Origin: Tethya wilhelma
Lineage: Eukaryota > Porifera > Demospongiae > Tethyida > Tethyidae
DNA: 64,000 nt
Assembly (NCBI GenBank): GCA_964030475.1
Contig: CAXIPT010000006.1
Span: 133,297-197,296, forward strand
Direction: 5' to 3'
Shown: one piece after another, positions 10,611-20,139 of the stretch
Numbering within the stretch: position 1 is the stretch's first letter
Layout: each line of letters starts with the position of its first letter
The notes under the pieces: generated by a model
What the model was told of the DNA's origin: nothing
What the model saw: the letters and a program-made list of their open reading frames with translations, nothing else
Databases searched by the model: none
Position numbers and translations under genes: made by a program

Positions 10611-10997
10611 AAATGGAGCCCACTCTATTTTATGGTTGACTATTCTGAAGCAGAGATTCTAGCTCTGGAAGCAGTATTTGCTGGTATTCAAGTCTATCTT
10701 TGTGATTTTCACAGGGAGCAGGCCTGGGTGCGGTGGGTGAACAAAACTAAACATGGTCTTACCAAGGATGATGGTCAAATTCTTCTCAATTTGCTACGTG
10801 ATTGTGCCCATGCTTCCCCATCAGACACCCCTGACCAGTCTTCAGATCACTACTTTCTGGAAGCAGTCTATACTCTCAAGGCTTCATCTGTTTGGAAGAA
10901 TCATGAATCAGTTCGTCAATGGCTAGAAACTACATGGCTCACTATACCTCAGGTTATTGTTCAATGAAATGTTATTTTGTGTGTATAAAACACATCC

Positions 10998-11085
10998 ACA
11001 CACACGCACACGCACACGCACACGCACACGCACACGCACACGCACACGCACACGCACACACACACACACACACATGCACACACAG
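10998..11085. repeat. (CACG)n/(CA)n microsatellite reaching a splice acceptor
   Basis: The repeat runs right up to the CACAG acceptor of MULE exon 5 at 11086. Changes in its length would alter the acceptor context. Confidence 0.9.
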
Positions 11086-12750
11086 AAATGGGCTAGAGCC
11101 TACCGTGATCAAGTATATCATGCTGCAGTAGACACCAACAACGGTGTGGAGGCACAAAACAAAGTTCTGAAGTACAAGTATTTGCCAAAACGTAAAACCA
11201 GCATCACCCTTACATATATCACTGCTCTACTTGTGGATGAAGTGCTACCAGACATGTATCAGAAATACCTATTCGAGAACTATCAAATGTCAAGTGACTA
11301 TAGGACATACAACACAAGCATTGTACCAGAATTTTTGCATGATAGACCACGCAAAGTGATTCTGCATTGCTTAGAAAGAAGGCAGAAATCAAGAAAGTTC
11401 AGTAAAAGTGATATTCAGATTATCGATAATGAGAAAGGAGTATGTGTGGTAAAGGGTACTAAACAGTATCAAGTAGATTTTGGCATCGAGTCTGGAGAAC
11501 CTTCGTGCGGCTGTAAAGATTGGATCAAGTTCAAAATGCCTTGCAAACATTTTTTTGCCATTTTTAATCATTGCCCAGCCTGGACATGGAACTCACTTCC
11601 TCAGTCGTATCTAACTCAAGACATTGAGGCTCTAAATGCATTGTGTGGCCCAGAAATAGCTTTGCTACCTACTCCTATACATGTTGACTCAGCAGAACCA
11701 GAAAGTACAACCAATTAGGAGAAATAAGGTAATAATAATTGTAACAGTACAACATGACAGTACAAGCATAAATGCACATTTATTTACTTTAAATCTCCAG
11801 AAAAATGCTTTAAAGCCTCTTCAACTTTGGAGACAGGTTATTGAGACTTTGAAAGTGATTGAATCTCTTGCCTATACATGTGAGCAGGCTGATGATTTAT
11901 CCTACCTTCTTGAATGTACTCAAAAAATATCTACTGAGTTTAAGTCACGGCTGCCTGCATCAAATGGAATACTACTGGGACCTGCCTCTAGTACAGAATC
12001 AGCAAAAAGAATTAAACAAAAGTATCACAACCTCAGACAGAAGGCCAACAAGTACTTACATCTTCAGAAACAACAACCTAGAGGGAAAAGGCCTGGAGAT
12101 AGCAAGTATAGGAATAGAGTGGGAAGAAAAGCTGACAAATTTAAGCAGGTTAGCTTGCTGACGTGCAGTTTATAGCTAGTGTTCAACGTATATAATGTGC
12201 ATGCATGAGTCATGATTTATTATACATACATGCACATGTACACTGTATATACACCCATCACAGGAAGCAAAGAAAGATAAAGAACCTAACCAAAGCCAGA
12301 TCCAGAACAATCCCTCTGCTAGGCAGAAGCCACCAAACCAACAAACAATCCAATTAACAGGTCACTCTACTGTATATGGTGTATAATACATGTCATATAA
12401 TAATTATGCTTTGTGAGGATTATAATACACTTGCACATACTGTAAATGCATGTACATACAGGGACTAAACGTAAACGTTGCTTTCAGTGTGATGGATGTT
12501 TACACAAAGATTGTGGTGTCTGCAAGTTTTGCAAGGACAAGCCAAAATACGGTGGCAAGGGGATAAAGAAATAATGTTGTGTTAAACGACGGTGTCTTCA
12601 GATGACATCAAATTCTTACACATGTAAGTCAAATTGGCACAATAATTTATATATATATATAGTAACTGTTAATGCTATGATTCTAAAGTATCTTGCAATG
12701 TATGTGTATACATACACAAACATGTAGCAATCTCTACTTGTAATGAACAG

Positions 12751-13328
12751 ACTGTTTCACCTCTTATGAACTTTCTACACCAGACAGGAAGAAAGGTTGT
12801 ACCCATTAAAGGAGATGGCAATTGCCTATTTCGAGCTTTGCGTTTCAACTATTAGGAAATCAAGAGGAACATTTTCGTGTCCGAAGTCTGATTGTCAGAT
12901 TCGAGAATTTGAATACAACATACTTTGAATCAAGGCTAACAGGGTTGAATGAACCAACATTTAATGATCATATTTCAAAGATGAGCAAACCAGCCTGCTG
13001 GGGAACTCACATTGAGATCAAAGCAATGGCATCTCTTTATCAAGCACCAGTATACTATTGCAGTGATCCACCCCAAGGTAAAGAAGGTCACAAATGGGAA
13101 GTTGTGTATCCGGCCCCAGTTTCTAACTTGAAGTACCCACTGGTAGTAGAGGATGACCCTACGTTCTCGAGTTATGTTGCTAAACCCACACACTTTGAGC
13201 TTGTGTATTATGTGGGAGCACACTATGACTGTACTGTTGACATAGAATCAGGCCTAATGTGCTCCACAGCACCAGCACTTGTTAAGAGCCTTAGCACTAC
13301 GTTTATAGACCTTTTACCTGCTGTATAG
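12751..13328 (+). pseudogene. OTU-type cysteine protease carried by the MULE (frameshifted)
   Basis: OTU proteases remove ubiquitin from proteins. The segment GRKVVPIKGDGNCLFRAL contains the Asp/Cys pair of the OTU active site (DGNC). After a one-base frameshift near 12838-12842 the protein continues FQLLGNQEEHFRVRSL, then MSKPACWGTHIEIKAMASLY and HFELVYYVGAHYDC, with the catalytic His in GAHYD. About 190 residues in all, normal for an OTU core. A splice acceptor (AACAG) precedes 12751, so it may be the last exon of the transposase gene, giving a transposase-protease fusion; the phase agrees with the downstream frame but not with the DGNC part. The stop is at 13326-13328. AATAAA lies near 13498. 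Confidence 0.65.
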
Positions 13329-13446
13329 TAACTTGGATGTTGTCACTTAGCTTCATGTTTTCTGTTTCAGTCAATATGACCTTTTACCTGCTAACTTGGA
13401 TGTTAATTGTCACTTAGCCTACTTCATGTTTTCTGTTTCAGTCATA
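13308..13446. repeat. tandem duplication (2 x about 70 bp) across the OTU stop codon
   Basis: The segment from GACCTTTTACCTGCT to TTTCTGTTTCAGTCA occurs at 13308-13377 and again at 13378-13446 with small indels. The first unit contains the OTU stop. Confidence 0.85.
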
Positions 13447-13981
13447 ATAATATAAAAAATTTAGTTCTGTGTTCGTTGCATTTCATGTGTTGTATAAAAT
13501 AAATACTATAGCCATAGAGTGGTTACACTTAGGTCATTAAAATTAATTTAATAACTATAAATAATAAACAGCTATATACCTAATTAATTCTAAAAGTTGG
13601 CACTTGTATTCAGATGAAAGTGTGTGGCAAACTATTCCCTATCTAGAACAACATTACGTCACAATAATTATTTTGCAGCTCAATCCAAGTTTTAATGGGT
13701 GGGCGTGGCTGAAGACGTCACATGACTGTACTTCATCTTGGGCGAGTTTAGCGAATCCCTTACAGGGGTTTGCGACGTTCTTGAGTTTTTTTTTTCCAGG
13801 TACCCCTCGCGCATGCGCCCCATGGCCCATGCCCAAGCCAGTTCTGTGAATTACGTCATGCATGCCTCAACTCGTACTCTCCCTTGCAGCCTCTTGCTGT
13901 TCAGTGTGTGACTGGGTTGTGTGTTGTTGCCGTGTGAAGTTTCGAATTCAAGTTAGTAATACTAACAAGTGTGTAAGCACC

Positions 13982-14941
13982 ATGCAGCAATTAGCAACTG
14001 GAGGCCAGCGTGGCGTAGTTGTTCAGGTTCTTTCAGGTCTAGGAGCCGGAGGGCGCCAAGCACAGCAGGTATGCACTATTTAGAAAATTATACTGATTAC
14101 TTAGTCATGATTGTTCTATAATTATATTCCTCTACCATAGGTGCTACCACCTACACAGTACACATACAAAGTGAAAATTATTAATCCTCACCGTAAGAGT
14201 GACATGGTTGTCAGATACTTACATAATTTTTCAGCAAGATTTCAGTCTGCTGTTGCTCTTCGTATCAAACTAATTGAAGAATTTAAAGAACTTGTCCCTG
14301 ACACATTAAGTTTTAATGTGGGCTATTTTGAAGGCCAGAATCACTCCAAGATATGGTTAATGACTGAAGAGGATTTCCGGACCATGTACAAGAAATACCC
14401 TAAGGGAGAGATAACTTTGTGGTGTGATAGTCGCACAGACGATGATGATGATAATTGTAGCAGAAAGAAACGCAGTAAGCGGGATGAATCTGTGTCAAAG
14501 AGGCAGGAAAAAGAAGAGGAGGTAGATGATATCTTTAAGCAATTAAAAGAAAAACATGGAACAAAGTATGATACTCCAAAATTACGTCTATGGGCACGAA
14601 CTATTTGTAGTAAAATACATGATGACTTGGACAATCCTCCGGATCTCCCAGCATTTCGTGGTGATGTTCAAATAAAGAAACGTGAATCTCTTAAAGATGT
14701 TATTACTGAAGCTGTGTCTGCATTTAGCACTGCAGTCCACACAAGGAGCCCTCCACCTTCTCAGAGTCAATCAACACCTACTTCTGTTGGAGTCTCACCT
14801 GGCAGATCAGTTGAATTGAGAATGAAGAATTTTGAACAGCTCAGGTATCTACAACAGTTATATGATGATGCAATCTTAACAATGGAAGAATATGAAGAAC
14901 AAAAAGCTAGTATATTGTCAAGTTTAAGAAAGTTAAGCTAA
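13982..14941 (+). CDS. accessory protein of the Tc1-type element, with a SHOCT-like C terminus
   Basis: Two exons, 13982-14068 (ATG in a good context, CACCATGCAG) and 14141-14941, joined in phase 0 to give 295 residues. Residues about 33-125 form a conserved-looking globular part (YTYKVKIINPHRKSDMVV, FQSAVALRIKLIEEF, KIWLMTEEDFRTMYKKYP) with a ubiquitin-like/PB1-like feel, which I cannot place. Then comes an acidic Asp run, a nuclear-localisation-like basic patch (KKRSKRDESVSKR), a short helical part, a Pro/Ser linker, and a final LRYLQQLYDDAILTMEEYEE helix pair like a SHOCT motif (short C-terminal oligomerisation motif). It may help bind ends or assemble the transposase; that is inference. 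The gene converges on the transposase. A CRE-like TTACGTCA lies upstream near 13850. Confidence 0.75.
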
Positions 14942-14997
14942 ATGTGAGACATGATTGTACAATCAATAAATTGTGTGTATACGATATAAATAATTTT

Positions 14998-15999
14998 TTA
15001 GTTGTATATTATGTTATTTGTTATCCAGCCCATACAGTCTTCTCTTGTAACTGTAGCAAATGCACTGTACACGATTGTATCAATGTCATGTATGTTTGCC
15101 AGCGACACTTCCAAGTTTTTCATTTGTGACTTAACTTTGGAAAAAGTTTCTTCAATCGGATTGAAGTCAGGCGAGTAAGGAGGCAAAAAGTGGACAATGG
15201 CTCCTACCTCTTCAATCATCGTTGCTATACCCTTAACATGATGTATAGAACAGTTGTCAAGTATCACAACACTGTGTGGATTTACTCCATTGTATGGCAT
15301 TAAATGAGGTAAGAGATTCTTTTGAACAAAATCGTAGAATTTTCCCCCATCAACTGTACCCTTTCCAACACTAACGTCCAGTAGGCCATTTAGTGATATC
15401 ACAGCTATAGCTGACACACGCTCACCTCTTACCAACAAAGAGTGCTTTCTTGCTGGTTTACCTCGCATACTATAGCCGTATCTCCTTAAGGTGTTTCTGT
15501 GGTCTGCTCCAGTCTCATCTAAAAATACAAACATATCAGCACTGTATACTGATATGTCTAAAGTAAATTTCTGTCTTAAGAATTCATCTCTTTGTAAAGC
15601 TACATGGCGTAGCCTTTGTCTGGTAAAGCCACTGTCGTGAAGAAATCTGCAGATTGTTGAAATATCTATCTCTAACAGCAAAACACTTGCCAACTCACTT
15701 TGAATTTCGCTAAGCAACACTCCAGGTTTTTCCAACACCAAACGTAAAACAAGCAACTGTGCAGCAGATGTAAGTTTACGGAATGCCTTTTCTTTAGGAT
15801 AGTGCTTCTTTTCAATGCTACCAGTAGTCACAAATTTATGTCTGATACGGTCCACTGTTGACTTGTCTACACTTAAATTGTGTGCTACTTTCCTGCTACT
15901 GAGTCCAAGAGCTTCCTTTTGCCACACTATTCTCCAACGCAGATCTTCACTATAGGCACTTGAACGAGCAGGCTCACAAGATGTACTCTGACAAGCCAT
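14998..15999 (-). CDS. DD34E transposase (Tc1/IS630 superfamily)
   Basis: Cuts the element out and pastes it at TA. The open frame extends to 16092, but the ATG at 15999 (MACQSTSCEPARSS) is the likelier start since the helix-turn-helix begins about 15 residues later. That leaves 333 residues, normal for the superfamily. N-terminal HTH: YSEDLRWRIVWQKEALGLSS and SVDKSTVDRIRHKF, then a second HTH-like stretch (FRKLTSAAQLLVLRLVLEKP). Catalytic triad: Asp in MFVFLDETG, Asp in VVILDNCSIHH, and Glu in PPYSPDFNPIEE, with 34 residues between the last two. An RRYGYSMRGKPA motif follows the first Asp. No stop or frameshift is seen. It converges with the accessory gene. Confidence 0.88.
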   Translation of the reverse strand: MACQSTSCEPARSSAYSEDLRWRIVWQKEALGLSSRKVAHNLSVDKSTVDRIRHKFVTTGSIEKKHYPKEKAFRKLTSAAQLLVLRLVLEKPGVLLSEIQSELASVLLLEIDISTICRFLHDSGFTRQRLRHVALQRDEFLRQKFTLDISVYSADMFVFLDETGADHRNTLRRYGYSMRGKPARKHSLLVRGERVSAIAVISLNGLLDVSVGKGTVDGGKFYDFVQKNLLPHLMPYNGVNPHSVVILDNCSIHHVKGIATMIEEVGAIVHFLPPYSPDFNPIEETFSKVKSQMKNLEVSLANIHDIDTIVYSAFATVTREDCMGWITNNIIYN

Positions 16000-17395
16000 G
16001 TTGAACAAACCACAATTCAAATGTAGCGCCGTTTCATTTGCGCATATGAAGAAGTTTTCCCTCAAAACGCTCATCTCCTCCTTGAACTGCAAATTAGTGG
16101 AGCCTTTGATTCAGCAGGTGCCAATTAGTGAGAACTCAGGACCAAGGTGTGACTATCACTGCTCACTGTATATTAGTAATGCTACCAAGAACCTTCAAAC
16201 TGAACTTTCATCCAGTTTTGCCGTGCTATAAACTCACTTTTTCTTAACACAATAATTGGCAAAAAGTAAGCTGAGGCTCTAAACAACATCACCACGTGTT
16301 GCAATTTTTCATTAAATTCTTATAATTGGAGAAAATCTAGAAAAAGGTAAAGGGTTGTTGGATCTGCCAGCTCAGTTGCAATACAGTTCAATAGAGTAAA
16401 TGGCTAGAGTTGTCTCTTTCAAGTGAAAAATGTCGCGGGAAAATAAGACAAATACCTATCATATTAAGCATCATCAGATAGAAGAAAGACTGAACAACTT
16501 TATGATGGGTTGCAAAATTTGAAATATCAATTATGAAAAGAAATATTCAAGAAAAACATACAAATTATAGACAATTATGGTCATTTTCCAATGTCAAAAG
16601 GTGTGACAAGCTGTGAATTTGCAAAAATGATCACTAACTTCTTCATATGCATGCTCAGATCGCGCTTCACGTGTACAGAGCAAGATCGTTGCAAACCTCT
16701 GTACTTAGTTGCTAACACGGAGGACAGTTGCTATGCTGTGCAACAAACCGTAGCGAATATTTATGAGCAAGGCAGCTGCCACTAAAAATGAATTTTTATT
16801 TGGTGTTTTCTTTGACTTATAAGCTGACTAATCTCAAAATTTTGATACAGCACATAGACAGAAAGGCAAGCCAAAGCTTTGTACACGCTTGTCTAATCCA
16901 AGCGCTTTCATACAGTAGCTTTCTACTCGTGCATACTGCCTCTCCTTGTACGGCGATCGCGTACAGGTTATTTTGAGGCTTAGATTAGTTCTTGGAACTT
17001 ACTGTACCTAAAATCTATCTCATTACTGACAAGCGCTTACCTCCCTGAGTCCGTTAGCTGTCTCCTGGGTCTTCTTTCCTAGCTATTCGCTTCTCACTAA
17101 ATAATTTTAGCCCCCACGTGGCTGGTTGTGGTAATATTCAGCATGTACTGTACATGATCTAATTGTGATACGGAGAGTGTACGGACCGCCCATAGTTTAC
17201 CTAGCAACAACTTTACAACTGTTTTTCTAGGAAGCCACGAGTGGAGGCAGGGCTGCTTGCAAGAGCTGTATCTGGAAAACTACTTGAGCTATGCGCATCA
17301 AATTTTGATATGCGCTTCCTGGGAAGGCCTAGATATACGTGGAATAGCTAACTTAAAATTCGCAGACTTTCCTAACCGGCACGTTTTCCCACATA

Positions 17396-19903
17396 TGTAG
17401 CCCTTGCATTGACTTCACTCTACTGCATAAGCTTGTCCTGGACTGAAACGGCCTCCCTTCATATCAATAACAATTTCATCTAGAGTTAAGCCTTGTACTT
17501 TGTGGATTGTAGTGGCCCATGCTAACGTCTAGGGGAACTGTAGTCAGGTGATTTCAGAACCACGTCTACCCTTTGCTAGAAACACAACTTCATGCTTTGC
17601 TATTGGAACAGCATTAGGATGTTCATTACGGTACATACTTAGCTGGATTGCTTGTGAACCAACTCGACCATTGTCAAACTTAACTAGCACTGTTTTGACT
17701 TCATTACTGCTATTGGTGACAATGTGTACAACCTCTCCCCTGGCTCCATTAACAAGGCCATCTGATAGTTGTCAACATAACATGAGCACCAACAGCTAAC
17801 AAGCACACCATGTAAACCACCAGTCTTTGATCTATTGCTGGACAATGTAGAGACGTTTATCTGGGATGTCTAACCAGCTACTGCATCTGAGGCATTGATA
17901 CAATACTGTTGGCTTTTTGCAGCTAGATCACTCAACATGTGTGTGTTATGACTATCAACATCCACATTCAATCTATACACGTGCAATGCTAGCTTTGAGT
18001 AATCAGGCTTGTCTGGTTTAGTTTCTCTGGACTTGAGCACTTCAATATCTTAAGGGATACAATCATTAGTTCTGACTCTACACAAGAGTTCACAAAATGC
18101 AAAGTCATCTTTCTGCCGCATTATTTCAGTAAGCAACCATCTTGAACTCATCTTTCCATAGAGACCCAGACTTGTGTACAATTTGGCATAAGAATCACCA
18201 ACTGTACTGAACAATTGTGAATGACCAACAGGGGGAAGCTGATACAAGTCGCCAACAGCAAGAATGCTAACACCACCAAATGTTACATCAGGGGACACAC
18301 CTTTGATTTGTTGCAAACGTTTGTGGATCTCTAACAACATGTTGGAGCCAACCATACTCACTTCATCAATGATCACTAACATAAGATGGGACAGTTTGCT
18401 ATGCAATGTATTCAGTTTGTCATGACTTAGGCTGAAATCCACTGCTTGCTACGGCCTAACAAAAATGCTAAGTGAAGGGTGTTGCCATTGATATTAAACA
18501 CAGCAACACCAGTTGGTGCAGTTAGCAATACAATCACATCAACTAGTTCAATGGTGTTTGACAGTTTAAGGAGCTTTAGTGTATCTGAGTGAACATTAAG
18601 TCTTATCACATGTGATTTACCAACACCTCCAGACCACTTAGAAACACTCTATATGGCTCAATGGGCATGTTTTGCTTGAGGGCAATAACTGCTTCCTTAC
18701 ACCAGTTACGATGGAAAGTTACAATTTCTTTCTGTTTTTCATTCAAACCACGGAAAAGGCTTCTGTACTCATCTGCTGGTATTTTATTGCTATTGGCAGC
18801 ACTATCAAACCTAACACTTAACCCAGATCTAGATGATGATGGTGCAATTACATCGGCATTGTCTCTAAGGTCTTGTTCAGACACTTCTGTCAAAGTCTCA
18901 CTGCCTTCTGCTAGGGATTGAGCTCTACTCTCTTCATTGGATGGGGCAAGCTGATTCCAACCATGCTCAGGGTTTAGATTGTCATCAAATTCAATCTCAT
19001 CAGTATTTTCCTGGGTAAATTTACTCTCATTGTCTCTGGACATGCTGGTAATGCTCTTCATAGGTAGAATAACCAGTCACTATGCTCATCATACCATGGG
19101 AAATACGACATGAGTCTGGCCTTGGAAGGCTCTTTGTCTTTGTTGTGCTGACAGAAACGAACGACAGCTTCTCTTTTACGTTTTCTCATGGTCCCCATGT
19201 GATCAGCTAGCCATGATGATGAGGAGGCTGCTTCATTGTCACTGGGGGGCAAAACATCACCACAGTCACTATCTTGCTTAGAGTCAGCAGTGCACACTCA
19301 GCTAGACACATTGACTGTAACTGCAGGTCTATGTGTGTATCTCTCAATCAAGCTTTTTTGAAACACATTTTATCCTCATCAGGCAAGTCTTTGAGGCTCT
19401 TCTTATCTTTTAACACAGCTATTCTTTCATTTTTCTGTTTCGTGTCTACAAATACAACAGACCTACTCAACTGTTTCATGGGCAAAGATAGTATTCTATA
19501 CACGGCACTGACTTCTCTGTGAGTCAAAAAGGCAGAACCTACTTTGGGTTCTTAGTTCATCAGTTCTAGCTTCATTATCAACTCGTCTCAACAACACACC
19601 CATGGATCTATCATACTTCATGATATAGGAGGCCACATACATAACACAGGCATAGGCATTTAGAACATACTGAAGGGCTTGCCAGGCTAACATCACAGCA
19701 CTATTGTAGTTATTGACACAACATTCACTAGGTTCACGTTTTAGCACAATCACACTACCTTTAGTGGACACAGACAATGCATTAATGTAATCACTTTCAG
19801 ACACTTCTGCTTTTTCTAATAACTGATCAAGAGATAAATCAGTATCACCGTCTTTTATCAGTTTATGGACTTTTGGTAATGCATTCTTGTCAGCAACTGG
19901 CAT
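17396..19903 (-). pseudogene. Helitron PIF1-type helicase (frameshifted)
   Basis: Minus strand, from 19903: PSECCVNNYNSAVMLAWQAL and VMYVASYIMKYDRSMGVLLR, the pre-helicase part typical of Helitron proteins. An acidic linker is at 19061-18700. Then LNEKQKEIVTFHRNW and the Walker A region, where a frameshift near 18640 splits FLSG from GGVGKSHVIR. Further motifs: APTGVAVFNINGNTLH, LVIIDEVSMVGSNML (Walker B), VGDLYQLPPVGHS, LTEIMRQKDDFAFCELL, and near 17530-17400 [15 protein letters not shown] and [14 protein letters not shown]. Frameshifts at several points and loss of the Rep domain make it non-functional. It continues at 8138 beyond element A. Confidence 0.78.
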
Positions 19904-20139
19904 GGTATCTGTGTCAGAACTATTAGTGTGGAGTAGCTAGGGTGATGGGGGAAGTTGAATCGACATGAATTGTTTCTTCTACAATATGAAGAATNCATTG
20001 TGTATAATAAATTTGCAATGAAATTTGTGGGGGAAAGAAGCTAAGCGCTTCTTATTATGGACAATAAGTATTAGCTAAACTGTTTCCTACAGTTAGAATA
20101 GCTATTATTATAATAGATGTATGCATTAATATTGGGCGC
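19904..20139. other. no gene seen; contains a single N
   Basis: Upstream of the helicase remnant, where a Rep domain would be expected, no coding similarity is visible. An N at 19995 marks a sequence uncertainty. Confidence 0.5.

Larger units (their letters stand above)
8524..12622 (+). pseudogene. MULE transposase with CaRF-like, SWIM and CXXC domains (two in-frame stops)
   Basis: Would cut and join DNA at the element ends in the nucleus. Exon model with matching phases: 8524-8736, 8874-9306, 9484-10168, 10619-10952, 11086 to about 11715, then 11801-12148, 12264-12360 and 12462-12622. The start ATG at 8524 opens exon 1. Exons 2-3 resemble the CaRF/ALS2CR8 family (LDCQYG, GTRKIGCMASATVK, GHPTGKAAGFSQKIHP, LFPQDVDIRNHI). 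The MULE DDE core follows: D in CLLDATYKTT, D in FMVDYSEAE, CDFHREQAWVRW, and E in NNGVEAQNKVLK. The SWIM finger is SCGCKDW then PCKHFFAI. The CXXC finger at 12476-12592 has CFQCDGC, DCGVCKFC, KYGG and CCVKRRC. In-frame TAA at 9015-9017 and 12572-12574 both replace an expected Gln. The link from exon 5 (TAG at 11716) to 11801 is unresolved. Confidence 0.72.
8357..13759 (+). mobile_element. MULE (Mutator-like) DNA transposon, 5.4 kb
   Basis: Ends are inverted: GGGATTCGCTAAACTCACCC at 8357, and the reverse complement of 13759 inward reads GGGATTCGCTAAACTCGCCC. Similarity continues for about 45-50 bp (TTGAAG..CAGT..). The 9-bp target duplication is the usual MULE length. Cargo, all on the plus strand: an exon-rich transposase gene (8524 onward) with CaRF-like, DDE, SWIM and CXXC parts, then an OTU-type protease exon. 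The element sits inside element A, contains a MITE at 10169-10610, and has its right duplication split by a Tc1-type element. Confidence 0.85.
13763..16701. mobile_element. Tc1/IS630-type DNA transposon, 2.9 kb, two convergent genes
   Basis: Left end CAGGGGTTTGCGACGTTCTTG at 13763; the reverse complement of the right end (16701) is CAGAGGTTTGCAACGATCTTG. TA flanks both sides (13761-13762 and 16702-16703), the duplication made by all Tc1/mariner/IS630 elements. It landed precisely in the right-hand 9-bp duplication of the MULE. Contents: a spliced plus-strand accessory gene (13982-14941) and a minus-strand DD34E transposase (15999-14998), tail to tail with about 55 bp between stop codons. Both frames are intact, so this is the youngest and most plausibly active layer of the stack. 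Confidence 0.88.
8141..17393. mobile_element. 0.9-kb TIR element 'A' (non-autonomous), split by a MULE
   Basis: Left end TGTGACCTGTCACGGGAAAA at 8141; right end at 17393 (reverse complement TGTGGGAAAACGTGCCGG); both continue CGGTTAGGAAA. TA flanks both ends (8139-8140 and 17394-17395), and removing the insert plus one TA restores the helicase frame, so TA is a true target duplication. A's own sequence is only about 0.9 kb (8141-8356 plus 16702-17393). The same 0.9 kb, uninterrupted, lies at 41347-42254. It has no coding capacity. The superfamily is not certain; the TA target fits Tc1/mariner-like mobilisation. Confidence 0.85.
7766..19903 (-). mobile_element. Helitron/Helentron-type element remnant (interrupted by nested insertions)
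   Basis: A minus-strand helicase gene runs from 19903 down to 17396, jumps a 9.25-kb insertion, and continues at 8138 down to about 7766. Removing the insertion and one copy of TA restores the frame exactly at the junction (SMQGL then HIVNFNTSAIKKS), which proves the two halves were one gene. After the helicase C terminus comes an apurinic-type endonuclease segment. Helicase followed by endonuclease is the order known for Helentrons (Helitron2). No Rep (HUH) domain is visible, so the 5' part is missing or lies beyond the N at 19995. Several frameshifts make it inactive. Confidence 0.7.

Noticed and set aside
13760..13768. TTACAGGGG as the right target duplication of the MULE
   Set aside because: Only the first bases match the left duplication; the true right copy is split by the Tc1-type insertion and resumes at 16702.
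16000..16092. Upstream ATG of the Tc1-type transposase frame
   Set aside because: The ATG at 15999 starts just ahead of the helix-turn-helix as in relatives; the 31-residue extension has no recognised feature.
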